Of a DNA stretch of 64,000 bases, positions 45,070 through 57,544 are shown piece after piece; position 1 is the stretch's first letter; each line of letters begins with the position of its first letter. The stretch spans positions 744,001-808,000 of the forward strand of contig BJKQ01000001.1 in the NCBI GenBank assembly GCA_006538405.1. Reading direction: 5' to 3'. The DNA is from Hansfordia pulvinata (taxonomy: Eukaryota > Ascomycota > Sordariomycetes > Xylariales). A program made the translations under genes and the position numbers. Under the pieces are notes generated by a model. That model did not search any database. It was given only the letters and a program-made list of their open reading frames with translations, and was not told the origin of the DNA.

Positions 45070-47690
45070 AGCGCAGGGAGCGAGCCTGCAAGCAAGCCGT
45101 GAGCTGTCGCCCAGCAGATCGTCTCGCAGGCATGATGACTACGAGTATCTGACATTGGGACTTATTACTTCCCCAGTACTGGCATCGCTCAAACCACGCG
45201 GTCGTGGCCTTGCATGTACTGACTCGTCCTGGGGTGAGAACCTTTCCGTGATACTCCAAGTTGCGTGACAGGTGGTCCGTCGCCAGCGCAAGCATGCGCC
45301 TACTCGTTCTGCCGGTCGCCTTTTGTTTGCTGGTGGGTACGAACAAGTAATTAATATTTTTCAATATTCAAGACTGTGTTGCTGCTTGTCCAACTACTCA
45401 TCAACCATTTCAACTCGTATCCCTACAGACGCTGACCGACAAGCAGGCAGGTCCCTGTACGACCACGAGGATGCGGGATCCAGGGGCCACGGCTACGAGT
45501 ACTCGCACGGGGACCCCGGTACCTACGAGAATAATAAGTGGTATCCGCAGACAGACAGATATGAGTACTGCGAGCGCGTAGACAGACTCTCAACACGTAC
45601 GAGTACCGGGGGGAAACCCACCGTGCCGACACATACGACTCGGATAACTCACCCATGCGACCTCGGTGCGTCGTACACACTCTCCAGAGCAAGCAGCAGA
45701 GGCCAGCAGAACCGCCAGGGGCGGAAGAATGCCCAGGTTTCTTGGCAATCATCCCCGCTGGGACCTCGCTCGTCAGCGTCCGCCCGGTGCGACCACGATG
45801 GGTCGGTCAGGTCCAGAACCATCCTGGCTGGCCTCTTGTGGCCCGCCCCAATCTATTTTAGGCGCCCCCTCCCCTCCTGGTCCCGTATTCCACCCTCCTC
45901 CCTGTCGCCAGTGCGACGGACGGATGCCGCCAGAAGGGGAGCCGCCGGCGGGCCCGCCACACGGACTGCACTGGCGCCAAACCCCGGATGTGGCAACCCA
46001 AACCCATCATGTGCTCAGCCGGCCCCCCTCCTCCCGGTCCGATAGAGTTGGCACCGTCGGCGATTCTGAATCGTGGCGCCCGCGCGCTGGCCTGCTTGCC
46101 ACTTTTGACGGCTGCGGTAGCGCCAGACCTGCCGGAGAGAAGCGCGGGGATCCATGGGACGCGGCTACGCGAATTACTCCGTGAGAGGGACACGCCGAAA
46201 CCTCGAGATGCCGCACCCAAGTCCCGCCAAGACTCGCGACGAGCGGAGTCAAGAAATAACCCAACTGGCCCACCCAAGGTCGTGGCCACGCCTGCGTGTC
46301 AGTCAGTATGCGCCTATTCGTGCGGCAGCTGCATTCGGAGCCACGTTGGTCGCGGATTTCGCGCCTCACCGAGCAGCCCGGGGGTCAGACGACCCCATAC
46401 CCCAAGTTCGGTGTCCTCGTCGTGTTCTCCTGGATCTTGGATCTAATTATTAGCTCACGCGGGCGGAGGAGCTTTGGTTGCTAAACTCGTGGCAGCTAAC
46501 CTACGAGTGGCTCCCTCTAACCAAGCGCCGTCCGGCGCCCCGGAACCAGAAAGGAGAACGAACGACTCGCAGGCAGCCCCCATCGTCGCAAGCAGGGGCT
46601 GCGAGTAAGTGAGCCAGCGCACGTCTCGAGAAACGACCTGCTAGGCATCGAAGCCGGACCACGGCTTGTGCCGAACAGGAAAAGGGGCCCGTGGCAGTTG
46701 AGACGGCGACAGACCGACCGACCGACCATGCTGCTGGGTCAGCTAATAAGTTCTCGACCCGTCCTTGGAGCAACACGGAGGCCGGGCCTGCAATCCACCC
46801 CCGGACCCCCTGTGATCGCTCGCTCTGTGGCCACGCGTAAGAGTACTCCATACGGTAAATGTAGTTACTCGTACCTACAATTGCAAGCAGGGCTGCTGGG
46901 GGCTGCAGGGTTTATCAGTCATTTAGGCACCCAGGTCTCACCCCATGGCTATCCTACCACTGATGAGGCCATGCCCGGACGCGCGACAAGGACGTGTCGA
47001 TGCGACTGTAGAGCGCCCATCGCGACGGGTTTCAGCTGGGCGGGCAATGCAAGCAGGATGGTGGGATGAGATGGGATGGGACGGGGCGTGGGAGCAGATG
47101 GCTTGACTGTCGCCCCCTCGCACTCGAGACCCAGGAGATGCAGACTGGCGTTGTCCGAGACGAACCAGGGCCGTGTCGACTGGTGGCAGACCGTGAGCCC
47201 TGCGTGCCTGCCCGCCGCTATGCATGCCCGGTGTCTACTACTAGTAGCTGCAGTTTGAGCAAGTGCGAACACTCGTATGTATGTAGGCGTAGTGCCTACG
47301 GTAGGTAGGGGGCAGCCGTGATGGTTAGTCACGAGAAGGTAGTTGTGCGGGCGTATGGAACCTACCTACTACCCCTACCTACTACCTTAGTGAACACGCC
47401 CAAGCCATGGACGGGGTGCAGCGGGCGAGCACGTGAGGTTGGTACAGTTTTAGTTTGGCATTGATCAACTGCGCCATGCTATAGCAATGCGGGGTGGCTG
47501 CGTGTCTTGGGGTGCCGAGTGGCGTCGAGGCGTGGGCTGACTGAATCGCACCCGCAGCTTGCAGCCGCACCAAGCAGAAGAAGAAGCACAGTGCACGCGC
47601 CCGTCACAGAACAAGAGACGAAGCGGATGGTTGTCGCGAGCGATGGGCGAGGATTGGGGCTGGCGGGAGCGCTGAAGACTGCCGATGGGA

Positions 47691-47696
47691 TATAAA
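47691..47696 (+). promoter_or_regulatory. Isolated TATAAA in the gene desert
   Basis: TATAAA within gggatataaacacc, with no recognisable coding frame downstream. It may mark an unrecognised or non-coding transcription unit, or be chance. Confidence 0.2.
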
Positions 47697-49085
47697 CACC
47701 CGCGAATACCAGAAATACCTAAGTGAAAGACACTGCAAAATGTTGGTGGACAAGGACGGGAGAGGGGCGGCGGCGGCGGGCAGCAACCTCGACACAGGAC
47801 TCGAGGCGGGAGGCATCCAATCCCAATCAGATCATGGGCAACCGCCGGGCCGGCTGGGGGGGGATACGTACATGCTCCATTCGAATACAGGTACAAGCAC
47901 GAGTACGAGTAGGTACATTCTTCCATGTAACCTGGCCGCAGGGCCTGCTGTCCCCACACTCGGGCTGCACGGCTGCCCGCCAACGCCGCCGCGCCGCCCT
48001 TATGCCATCTTACGAGCACAAGCCTGGTCGGGAGGCGCTTTCCTGACCTGGGGCGGGCGAACAAGCTCTGCTGTTGCCAATCTCGCGTCCCGCTCTGCCC
48101 TGACATGACAGCTGGGTTGTGAATCGTCAATTTGCTGCGCGATCAAAGGTCGACAGGGCTGTTTCTAGGAGGCCAATAAGGTGCCCTCGCGATGAATACT
48201 CGTACCTCGGTCGCGGTACAGTGTACCTGTGTGCGACACCAGCAGGTATCCCCAGCTTCTGCCGTGGTGATAGGGGTGACTGCAAGGGACATGCAGTGTA
48301 CCTGCTTCTGTCCGACTGGGTACGTGGCAGCATCCATGATGGGCCCAGCTACCTGACCCAGCCAATTCCAGCTCTCGGGCTGTAGGTAGCTAGGTACCTA
48401 CGAGAGGTAGATGTGGAGTACGAGTACGACGGGAGTATCTTGGCGCACTCGGCAGTTGGCAGTTCAGATCCATCCAGCCCGTCACCACCGATAAACGCCT
48501 GCCTCCCTCAGGCGGGCGTGGCGGGACCCGCACTCGAGAGTGGTTGATGTCGCACGAGTATTCACTTCCACGCATTTGCAAACGAAAACATGAAATGGTC
48601 ACATGTGCATCACGGCCAATTGCAGACTCGAAGAGCCCGAACGTGGCTCTGTACTTGCGGTCCTCGTCCCTTGGAGTGGCTTTCGGGGCCGTTGATCAGA
48701 CACGAGTAAGCTTGCACGCACGCACGCACTCGTAGCCGCTTGCTCCATCATGTCCGGGTAGGTCTGCCAGATTGATGAACGGACCGCTTGTCCGGCCGTG
48801 TTCTACTCGTACGAGACGAAAGGCCCCGAGTGGCTCCGGGTAGAGGGTTGCGTGAGATTATTTATGGGCAATGCGCGATCGGATCGAACCACTGAATAGA
48901 CTCGTTCGCCGCCTGTTCCGCCACCACCTACGAGTACTGCTTCTTTTTTTTCCGCCCGCGCGCCGAGCGCAAACAACTGGAGACATGTGCCTCCATTACC
49001 ACATGCAGCTCAGGTACGAGCATCGTACTCGTCTGCCTCGCCACAAATTGATGCAGTTCCCACGAGGTGCCGGGACTCGTCGAAA

Positions 49086-49099
49086 TACTCGTACGAGTA
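49086..49099. repeat. Perfect palindrome formed by two overlapping TACTCGTA/TACGAGTA motifs
   Basis: TACTCGTACGAGTA reads the same on both strands. It merges one copy of the motif in each orientation and has a further partial copy next to it. Confidence 0.8.
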
Positions 49100-51988
49100 C
49101 TCGCACTCGACGCATCTCATGCATGTAATTAGTGTCAAAAGCGGACACAGCTTGCCCGCCCGGGTTCGCGGATTCACACTGGGCCATTTCCCGTCACCAC
49201 CACATGGAGCGCGGTTGGTACTCGCACCTGCCTCAAAGACAAGGTACATACCTCCTCTCTAAGGGCGTTGGCGGGAAAGGACAGCATTACATCGTTGTTC
49301 GGCAGACTGCAGAGGGCTGGATTTCAATGTCTCGACATTTCCATTAATCAATCAATCAACCTACTAGAGATCCAACGGCCGCGTGCCTGGCCGTGCCTTG
49401 GGATTGGATCGGAATTAGAGACACGCATGCGCGGGCTCATCGTTCTCCCCACGATGCACGGCTTTGCCCGCACCGCTGTTGCGCCTGCAGAACGCCGCCG
49501 GCCCAGGGTCGCCATTCAATTCTCCACGGCCGCCGACCCTACGGCTACGGGTGCCCATTCCGAGACAGTCTCGCCCGAGCGAGCACCCCCTCGACAGCCC
49601 ATGCGGTCCCTGACGTGGCTATCGCGCAGCGCCGTGTCGGCATGCAGTGGCACGTCGCGACCCAGTCTTCGCCTCAGGCACCTTACACGCCGTCCTGTCG
49701 GTCACTCCCATCAGCCAGTCCCTGATCCCGCCCCTCCCCCTCTCATGCCACGGTCGACATGGACCTCTTGTGCACTGCCGTGTCCGTACCACCGTCAACG
49801 TACATCCAGCGCGCCGCGACGACGCGCAACACAACGTCCCCGCGCATTCTCGGCCGGCGTACGGAGTAAGAGTACGGTATGACCTGCGGGACCCAGTCAG
49901 TCTCGCAGCCGCGGCAACCCTGCCCAGTGACGCCGAACCCATCGTGGCGCCCCGTCAGAGCCCAATGACAGACTCCCTGAAGCCTTGGTGCTCGGGCCCG
50001 GGACCTCGCAGCCACGGATCATGCTGGTGCGGGTACGAGTACTCAGCGGGGCATGGCTGAGAGGGAACTCCTGTACTCGCACCCGGGCACTCAGGCGAGG
50101 CCGTCTTCCCGCTTCGCACGAGGAGCGATCGATGACTGAGGTAGGGGTAGTTCCCATGCATTCTATTTGCGCGCGCTTCGAATCCAATCCCGCCCCCTTC
50201 CCCTGGGATGTAGGACGAGCTGGTGGGGATCGTCGGGCGAATCCTGGCGGGCCGGGCACGATGGAACCCGCGGTCGAGTTCTGGCAGCAGCATTCAATAG
50301 ATCGGCTCCGCGTGCGTACAATTTCGTAGCAATGCGGCTGTCTTCAGCGTCGTGCAACGCCTGCGTCGTCGTCCATGCCAGGGCAGCACGTCGCACAAAG
50401 CCGCGTTGGCGCAGGGCAAGGGGAAAACGTCGTGGAGTGGCCCGACTTACCACGACCTACATGTACCTACAATGATCAATGGCCCGCCTTGGGTGCCAGT
50501 AGATTGCCCTGCGCTTCTGCCGCGCGCAGCCCCGACGCCAAGGCCTGCAGTCCTCGTGTCCCTCGATCGCCCTGTCTACGTACGGTACCTTCCTGAGGAG
50601 GTATGTAGTCGTACGGATAGGTATGGAGGTCGGATATCCAGGCCTCTGCCTCGATTGTTCCATTTCTCCCGTTTGGCCGGTGCTCCCCGAGAACCCGCCG
50701 TCCCCTGCCGGGGCTACTCTCACCTATTTGTGAAGGTCAAGTCGAGGTCTTTGCTCGCACATGTTGCAGGTGCAGACACATAGGAACCCTCCGGGAGAGG
50801 TAAGGTACATACGAGTACGTGCTCGCCGGCGCTCAGAAGCTGGGCTCCTCGTGAAAGGTTCCGACCCGCTTTAAGTCGGCTCTTGGTGGAATAAGGACAC
50901 ACGAGCTAACTCGTTGTGGGACAAAAGCCATCTAATGCCAGCAACCTATGGATATGCGGATATGTACTCGTACTGGACCTGCGTGCCTGCCCACGCTGCC
51001 TTCACTGCTCCGTACCGATCGCCGTGCTCGAACTTGGGCAGCTTGCTCCCAGGTGGATCGCTGCGTCCCCATAATCGGCGCCCTTGCTGCGCGAGTAGCT
51101 TCCGATGTGCCCTACTCCTCTGACTCAGGTACCCAGGTACTCGAACGTGCTTTCCACTTTCCAGTTGCATATACTCGTGTCTCCCCCCGGCCTGGGAATG
51201 GTACATGTACTTTCAAGGCCTGGTCCGCAGGTCTGGGGCTGGTACCTCCCATTAGATCGCCCAGCTGATCAGCGCCGTTACCTACCACTCTCACTGCTTG
51301 ACTGGCTGCCCTCTGGCCCAGCTTTGGCTCTCTGCGCCCGTTCGTCTCGCACTTGGGTTGGCTGCTTCAACCCTCGCCCCCATCACCGCCAACCCTTCCC
51401 TCTTCTCCCCTCCCAACCCAGCTCGGCCACATCCGCCGCAGACCTCTTGTCTTGCTTCTACCACCAAATAACTGGCCTTCGCATTCCTCTCCCGTCCGGT
51501 CGGGTGTCCTGTTACCCAGCCCTTTCCTTGCTCATCTCCATTCTTCATATGTGTGCTTCGGCTGCCCTTCATTCCCTGCTACACCTGCCTGTGCCGCCTA
51601 CGGAACGCCACGCCACTTACACTTACTCACCCTCTCCTCGGCACCGCGCGCTCGACTTGACGTCCACTTTCGTTAGAATCGCCAAGCCTACCTGCCAGTC
51701 GGTTACCAGTCACACTCAACGCGCTCAATTGGACACGAACCACCCGCGTGCTCACACCTGATTGTTTCGGTTGCTGCATTCACCTACTACCTCGATCTCG
51801 CCAATACACCACCCTCGTCCTCCTCATCTTGATGCTCTGAACTCGATCATCTTCATTCGCGCCCATGGCAATATGCAACCCAAAGCAACCATCAACCCGT
51901 TTCGATAATCGCACAAGTCTACAACAGACAGCCAACTAGATCTGGTCCCGTCCTGCGGTTGACGCCGGGCTCCGGCGCTTTTTGAGCC

Positions 51989-54423
51989 ATGGCTATGTGG
52001 CTCTTCAGGCGCAAGGGCTCGCGCAAGCAGTCTCGAGTCGCCTCTACTACCGGCGACTTCGAGACGCCAGGACGAGGCCGCCCAGACCAGCCACCCGATC
52101 CTCGACAGGTCGCCTCCACTACCGACATCACAACCACGAATCACAGTTCCAGCATCGCCAAAGGGAAGCAGCGAAAACCGTCCGCGAAGCTCCAGCGCCG
52201 CCCTCGTGCCTACAGTTTCTCTCCCGATCGGAATGAATCAATACGAGTCACTCGCGCCAGGAAAGGCTCCTTTCCGCTACCTGCCGCTGCGGCCAATGAC
52301 GATGGCTCCGTTTACAGAGTCCCCACCCTGCATCACAACACGTCCCGCAACAAACGAAGCGGCCAACATCTGCCTCGCAAAAAGTCCAGCAAGCGCAGGA
52401 AAGAAGACCACGATCGCGAAGCAGAAATCAAGGCCATGAGCCAGTTCATGCCAGTGAGACGATCGCGGATGAATGGACTTCTGGCCGCCCCATCAAGAGG
52501 GAGTCGAGGCGGGTGCGCAGTGCGCTCAATCACAAGAGTTGGGAGGGTCATCCGTCGTCTGATGTTTCTCTGCCCATGCCGGAGTCGATACACTCCTCCT
52601 TGTCGTCAGAATCCGAACAAGTGTCTTACAAGATCTCTGCCTTGTCCGCACTTGTGCCTCGCCCAACTCTCCGGTACTCAAACAACCCGCTCAACCCATC
52701 AGCAGCCACTCCTAATCCTATGCGCGCATCCTCCGGCTCGAAGAAGCTGTCCCAGAAAGAGCCTATTGCCGAAGCGACTCTGAAAGCGCACAAGAGAGTC
52801 GACGATCTGGCCGACGATCTGGACGCCGCTGCTTTGCGCGAGCTGATGGAAAGGGATCAGAGAAGAAGAGAACAGAGGAAGGAAAGAGACCGAGAAAGGG
52901 TTGAGAGACGGCTAACCAAGAGAGCGGAACGTCAGCGTATGGCAGACGATGAGGCCAGGAGGAGTGGCAATCCATCTCCTCCAAATCTAGAACGAGGGGT
53001 TTTCGGTCGAGAGATTGCCTCAACTGAACCCGAGACCACTTCAGCCGTCGTCACTTCCTCCAGGAGAAGGCGTGGCTCTATTAAATCGACCACGGCAGAA
53101 GTTGAAGGACCTACCGGCAGCAATCAACCAACTAAGAGAGAGTCCTCGCCGCTGGACTCTTTCCACAGGACAGACAGCATTCCGCTCGACCACGACGAGC
53201 CGGCTGCCGCTCCTCAACCTGAACCCGAGGCCGAGTCAGAGGCTCAAGACGAATCTACGTCGAAGCGCTCTTCCAGTCCCAAGCTCATGAGCCTGATGCG
53301 TTCAAAGAAGACGCGGTCAAACTCCCCGAGGCAGAGCAGTACGTCTCAGATCGCTGGGGTCCCGGCACTGCTCAAGACGGACGACGCCGAATCTAGCGGC
53401 GGCCGTACGTCTGGCAGTCAGTCTTCCCGTCCATGGACTTCGTTCTTCAAATGGCCCGGCAAGAACAGACGTAACTCGGCCGGCCCATCCTCCTTTTCCA
53501 ACACATCTCGAGACTCCATCATGGCTGCTCAGGCCAACCAGCCCCCCAGAGAAGCCCCCCCTGTCAAGACGAACTCGGCAGTCCCGAAGCGCACTCTGTC
53601 GCGCTTCCGCGAGGATCTTCCAGAGCTTCCGATGTCTCCTCCAGACTCACGAAAAGCGTCCCCTGAGGCGGACAACCACGTCGAGCAGCTTCCCCCTATT
53701 CCGGATGACGTGCAGATGCGTTACGATACGCCCTCTTCAGAGCCCAAATCCCACGACGAGTCGCATTCGGCACCGATTCCGATCCCCCGCAGTGAGATTC
53801 AGCCTTCTCCGGCGCCTCAATCAATGTCGTTGGCTTCCATCGACTCGGAAGCTTCATGGCTCTCTTCTGGTCGAATGAGCCGGCAGCGTGCGTCGTCTGG
53901 CCTCCGCAACTCATTGGCAGCCCCTGCTCAAGAGGTTATCTCGGATGCTTCCGAGACTCGGGACACCCACATGGCCGATGACAACGAAGACCCCATCGGC
54001 GACGACGAGTACCTTGACAGCGTGGTTTCGTCCCGTCTCCGCCGCGAGTCCACCGGAGAGGCTCGCCCCAGCAGTGACGAAGAGGAGGAGGAGGAGGCTG
54101 ATCAAGATGCCAAGTGGGGTGCTGTTGGTCGCACTCCGACTGTCATGCATCACCGCGATACCATGAAGAGCACCGAGGGCCTTCTGATCGGAACGATGGA
54201 CGAGGATGAGACGGCAGATGTTGAGAAGGACGAAGAGAAGTCCAGCCAGCAGACGTCCGAGGACAACGACAGCCCGGTCGAGCCGCAGCGCGCCCGCAGC
54301 GTCAACCTCGGCAAGGGCCACGTCCGAAACTTCAGCGCCGGCAGCGCAAAGCTTCTGGAGCTCTCCCCCAGAGCCTCGGGTGAGCACCGACGAAGCTCTA
54401 CGCTCGAACGCCCTGGCCAGTAG
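51989..54423 (+). CDS. Conserved serine-rich, largely disordered protein, with an apparent single-base frameshift
   Basis: Two overlapping frames make one gene. The first starts MAMWLFRRKGSRKQSR and carries RRPRAYSFSP, LPRKKSSKRRKEDHDREAEIKAMSQFMP. The second continues TSGRPIKRESRRVR and then LPMPESIHSSLSSESEQVSYKISAL. It includes an Arg/Glu-rich coiled coil (LRELMERDQRRREQRK..., about residues 285-325), NLERGVFGRE, many Ser-Pro sites, an acidic patch (DEEEEEEADQDA) and the end SAGSAKLLELSPRASGEHRR. One base missing near 52461-52466 would make a continuous 811-residue protein (2435 + 1 = 812 codons). The alternative is a 44-base intron (52454-52497, GTGAGA to AAG). It also keeps frame but is very short and would remove conserved-looking residues. 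I know this as a domain-less protein type of filamentous ascomycetes, with many likely phosphorylation sites. Its function is unknown. Confidence 0.8.
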
Positions 54424-54845
54424 GAGCGCTCGAGCTTTGCGACTAGCCGTTCGGGCCAGACGAGAACAAGACCAGAACCACTTTGAGACAACGATGACCG
54501 CGTTGGGCGACATTACCGCCCACTCATTCGAACTTTCCTTCTGTCCCCACATCTCCGACCATTTCCTATCGTCAAGAACCGACCTCATTCACTCTTTACA
54601 ATTTCCTTGATCTCATCCGAAACCCACCAAACCCGAAAAAAAAGGATGAAAAGAAAAAAAAACGAAACATCGGTTCCTCCCCCAACAATGGTCTATCTTG
54701 TCTGGCTGTCTGTTCTCGTCAGCCCCGCGGCTAGTTCTCAGCTGTTGAGCTCCCACGATTCTATTGTGACCCAAGGTTGTCGTGCGCAATGGGACTGAGC
54801 TAATATTGCGTCTCGCGTCTTTCATCTCTGGCGAAGCGGGATCTG

Positions 54846-54861
54846 TTTTTTTTTTTTTTTT
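54846..54861. repeat. Poly-T run (16 T)
   Basis: Homopolymer about 420 bases after the stop codon of the serine-rich gene. Confidence 0.85.
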
Positions 54862-56561
54862 GATTTCACCAATTTGATATATGATACCACACCACTGCAC
54901 TACGTTCTTCCTCCTGACTGGTTGGGGTTTTCGACTTTTTGGGGATCCTGGGACCGCGTCGCTGGCCCGAGTGCAATAGGTACGGGTGCCCTTGACAGAA
55001 CGCATTTCGGGGCCTTGGTTTCCGCCGAGGGCATGGAGTCGACGAGCCCATTCTGAGCATACTTGATTTGATTCTTCCTTGATGCTGCCAAAGAAGAAGC
55101 CAGCGAGTCATGGCCATCAGAAATCCAATCAAGAGGCGCTGGATTTGCCGACGAATAGCAGGATTGCGCATTTCGCCCAACGAGTCATATGCATCGACCT
55201 CGTCTGGTTCTGCTCTGACAAGGAGGATATATCTAGACGAGCGGGATACACGGCGCAAAGGTGAAAAGTTGCCGAGGGGTTTGGAATTTGGAGCAGGGCG
55301 TTCCGTATCGATTCCTTTTTTCACTTCATCCAGGAATAAGATATTCTTGAGACATCCAGACGCGGTAGAGGGTTATTTGTGATGTACGAGACGAGAGTGA
55401 AGACAATTCAGACGGAGCCGCGTAGAATTTGCAGTCTTCCTGGTCATCTGGGTCCCGGCGCTCTGGGTAGGACTGTGAAGAATTTTATCTGCCATGTATG
55501 CGTGAGGCTCCAGGTTAAACAGGACATAGTGTCGCATTCAGGCGGACGGGTAGCTAGCTCTACAGGCAATCATACGATCTGCAAGCCATCTTGACCAGCT
55601 TTCCGAGCTTCCTGGCTTTCTGGCTTTCTGTCACCATGCAGTTATGGACACATCTATGACATGCGTCATGCATCGGAATACATACATCCTCGGCTGGTAC
55701 ATACGGTGTTTTTTCTAACGCCGGAGCTGCCGAGGGCGTAACGAAGCTCGCCAACACTACGAGTAATCCGAGAAGCAAGGCCGGAAGATGCGCGGAGTTT
55801 CGGTCTCTGCCGTGCTGATGCAAGTCATCTATGCATGCGAAGGGCTGTATGGTAGGGTATGTAGGGGCCGGTTACATTATTATTAGTATTAGTAAAGAAG
55901 TGGACGTTGGCAGGGCGTGGGCGGAGTCATCAGGATTGACCCGCTCGGACGGGTCGCTGGCCCGGCGCCGTGAGACCGATAGCCTTGCGGTCGGAGCCGT
56001 CGGCCGGCAATGGAGTATTTGGAAGCCATGGAATCGGATGGACGGGGCCGTCATGTCATCAGCAGCACAGAAGACCTAGCGAGTGTGTGTGGTTGTGTTG
56101 GTCACATGGGAAATGAGATGATTGGGGCGGCCGGATTGCGTGCTTTTAGGGCGCTGCGGGATAACGGATCGCGGTGGGCTGGGAGGCACTTCAGTTATTT
56201 ACGGGGTGTATTGGCACGACTGGAGGTCAATCAATGGATGCCCGCCGACCCGACGCGAGAGTCCGCAGCTGCCTCGTGCCGACACCCTTGCGTCCAGTCT
56301 CGCCAGTCTGCCCACCTACGAGCGCACTCGTATACGGAAGGGGCACTGGGGGCTGGCTGCAGAAAGCTAAATCCGGCCCGAGCAAGAAGAGCAAACCGTT
56401 TTGTCCGATTTCCAATCCGGCCCGTCAAGGCAGGCGCGACTTTCTCCCTCGTTCTTTCCTCCCCATCCACGCGCAGCTTGACGTTGACCTCTGATACCTT
56501 CCATTACCACCCGTGCCACCTTACAGCCTTTCCCATTGCATCCCACCCCGCCCTACACCTG

Positions 56562-56668
56562 ACGTACCTTAGGTCACCTACCTACCTGCCTTCCATTTCC
56601 AGGACCTGACCATTCTTGGAACCGTTTCGCCGCGCCCCTCTTTTCGGCAAACCTGTTTGTTACTCGTA
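56562..56668 (+). promoter_or_regulatory. Motif pair (TAGGT/ACCTA steps plus TACTCGTA) upstream of thioredoxin
   Basis: GTACCTTAGGTCACCTACCTAC is followed 80 bases later by TTACTCGTACC, 180-290 bases before the first thioredoxin ATG. The co-occurrence is repeated elsewhere in the window and suggests promoter elements. Confidence 0.4.
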
Positions 56669-56849
56669 CCTTGTTGCTTAAGGTGGTACCTATCTGGCAC
56701 ATACCCTTCCTCTGCTGCTGCGGATTATTACGTCTTTGCCCCCCTCCTCGGCCCCTCGAATCGCATTACGGGCAGCTCGTCCGCAACGATAATAAATACG
56801 TCAACCCCTCTTCGCCTTCCTCGGCCCCTCCCCTCGCGCCCTCTTCCCC

Positions 56850-57544
56850 ATGTCACCCGCACGCCACTTTCTCCGCCAGACCTCTGCCATCACGGCCTCC
56901 CGCCCGACTCTCGCCGCCAGCAACGCCTTTGCCCAAGCTCGCCCTCTGCTCTCCCGCTTCTTCCACAACACAAAGCCCAACATGACGGTCCACAACGTCC
57001 AGTCGTGAGTCTGCCTCCCCCCGCCAAATCGTGTCCCGCCAGCTTCGCTTCAGCTCAGCCTGGCCCTTCCCTCTTCGTTCATCTGTCATCTCCAGTCGCC
57101 GCTGACACGGGTCATACAGCACCGACGCCTGGAAGCAGGCGCTCGCCAACAACAAGATTGTCGTTCTCGACTGCTTCGCCACCTGGTGCGGTCCTTGCAA
57201 GGCCATCTCTCCCATCCTGGTCAAGTGAGTCTCTTACAACCCCCCCCCCCCCCCCTTGGCGTCGCGCGCAGGCTGTTCCTCGCACGCACACTCTCCACGG
57301 CGCAGTCGCTTACCCCGTCGCCCTGCGCGCCCGCGCTCTCTCTAGCTTCTCCAACTCCCCCCTTTTCCAGGGCCTGCACTTCGTCAAGATTGACGTCGAC
57401 GAGCTGCCCGACGTCAGCCAGGAGCTCGGCATCAAGGCCATGCCCACCTTCATGATCTTCAAGGACGGCAACAAGGTCGACCAGCTGGTTGGCGCCGACC
57501 CCAAGGCCCTCGAGGCTCTGCTCACCAAGGCCGTCGCCTGCTAA
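56850..57544 (+). CDS. Thioredoxin with alternative mitochondrial and cytosolic starts
   Basis: Exons 56850-57004, 57120-57224 and 57346-57544, with introns of 115 and 121 bases, give 152 residues. The fold is complete: [21 protein letters not shown] with the CGPC active site, [23 protein letters not shown], the cis-proline segment [12 protein letters not shown] and [13 protein letters not shown]. Thioredoxin reduces protein disulfides using electrons from thioredoxin reductase. The first ATG adds 44 residues rich in Arg, Ser and Ala with no acidic residue ([19 protein letters not shown], then [12 protein letters not shown]), a typical mitochondrial presequence. The second in-frame ATG at 56982 (MTVHNVQS) would give the usual 108-residue cytosolic protein. 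Leaky scanning or two transcription starts could therefore make both forms. Intron 2 contains a 16-C run. Exon 3 begins at CTCTCTCTAG, recovering FSNSPLFQ; starting at the later CCAG would drop these residues. Confidence 0.93.
57240..57255. repeat. Poly-C run (16 C) in thioredoxin intron 2
   Basis: Homopolymer about 15 bases downstream of the 5' splice site. Confidence 0.9.

Larger units (their letters stand above)
43341..51988. other. 8.6 kb gene desert rich in the TACGAGTA motif
   Basis: No frame here shows a recognisable domain, and none connects to a neighbour by credible splice sites. The longest frames (214 codons at 43250, 257 at 45272, 221 on the minus strand at 47465) overlap other frames on both strands and have random-looking composition. 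At least 15 copies of TACGAGTA/TACTCGTA lie between 43642 and 50972, including a perfect 14-base palindrome at 49086-49099. There are also many TAGGTACC-type steps, an 18-G run and a 16-bp minisatellite near 45.0 kb. The region is GC-rich and not RIP-like. Its last kilobase (about 51000-51988) is pyrimidine-rich and is probably promoter and leader of the next gene. Confidence 0.55.
54424..56849. other. Intergenic region and thioredoxin upstream region
   Basis: 2.4 kb. The first 450 bases are probable 3' untranslated region of the preceding gene, with A-rich and T-run sequence (54846-54861). From about 56440 it is C/T-rich, with GTACCTTAGG and ACCTACCTACCTGCC steps (about 56562-56590) and TACTCGTA at 56661, the combination seen before other genes here. 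No gene recognised. Confidence 0.55.

Noticed and set aside
45272..46045. 257-codon frame in the gene desert
   Set aside because: Random-looking composition, contains several TACGAGTA motif copies that avoid real coding sequence, and has no homology I can recognise.
47465..48130. 221-codon minus-strand frame in the gene desert
   Set aside because: Same reasons: no domain, opposing frames of similar length, motif copies inside.
51105..51761. 218-codon frame upstream of the 52 kb gene
   Set aside because: Ser/Pro/Leu-rich translation of a pyrimidine-rich leader, better explained as promoter and 5' untranslated sequence.
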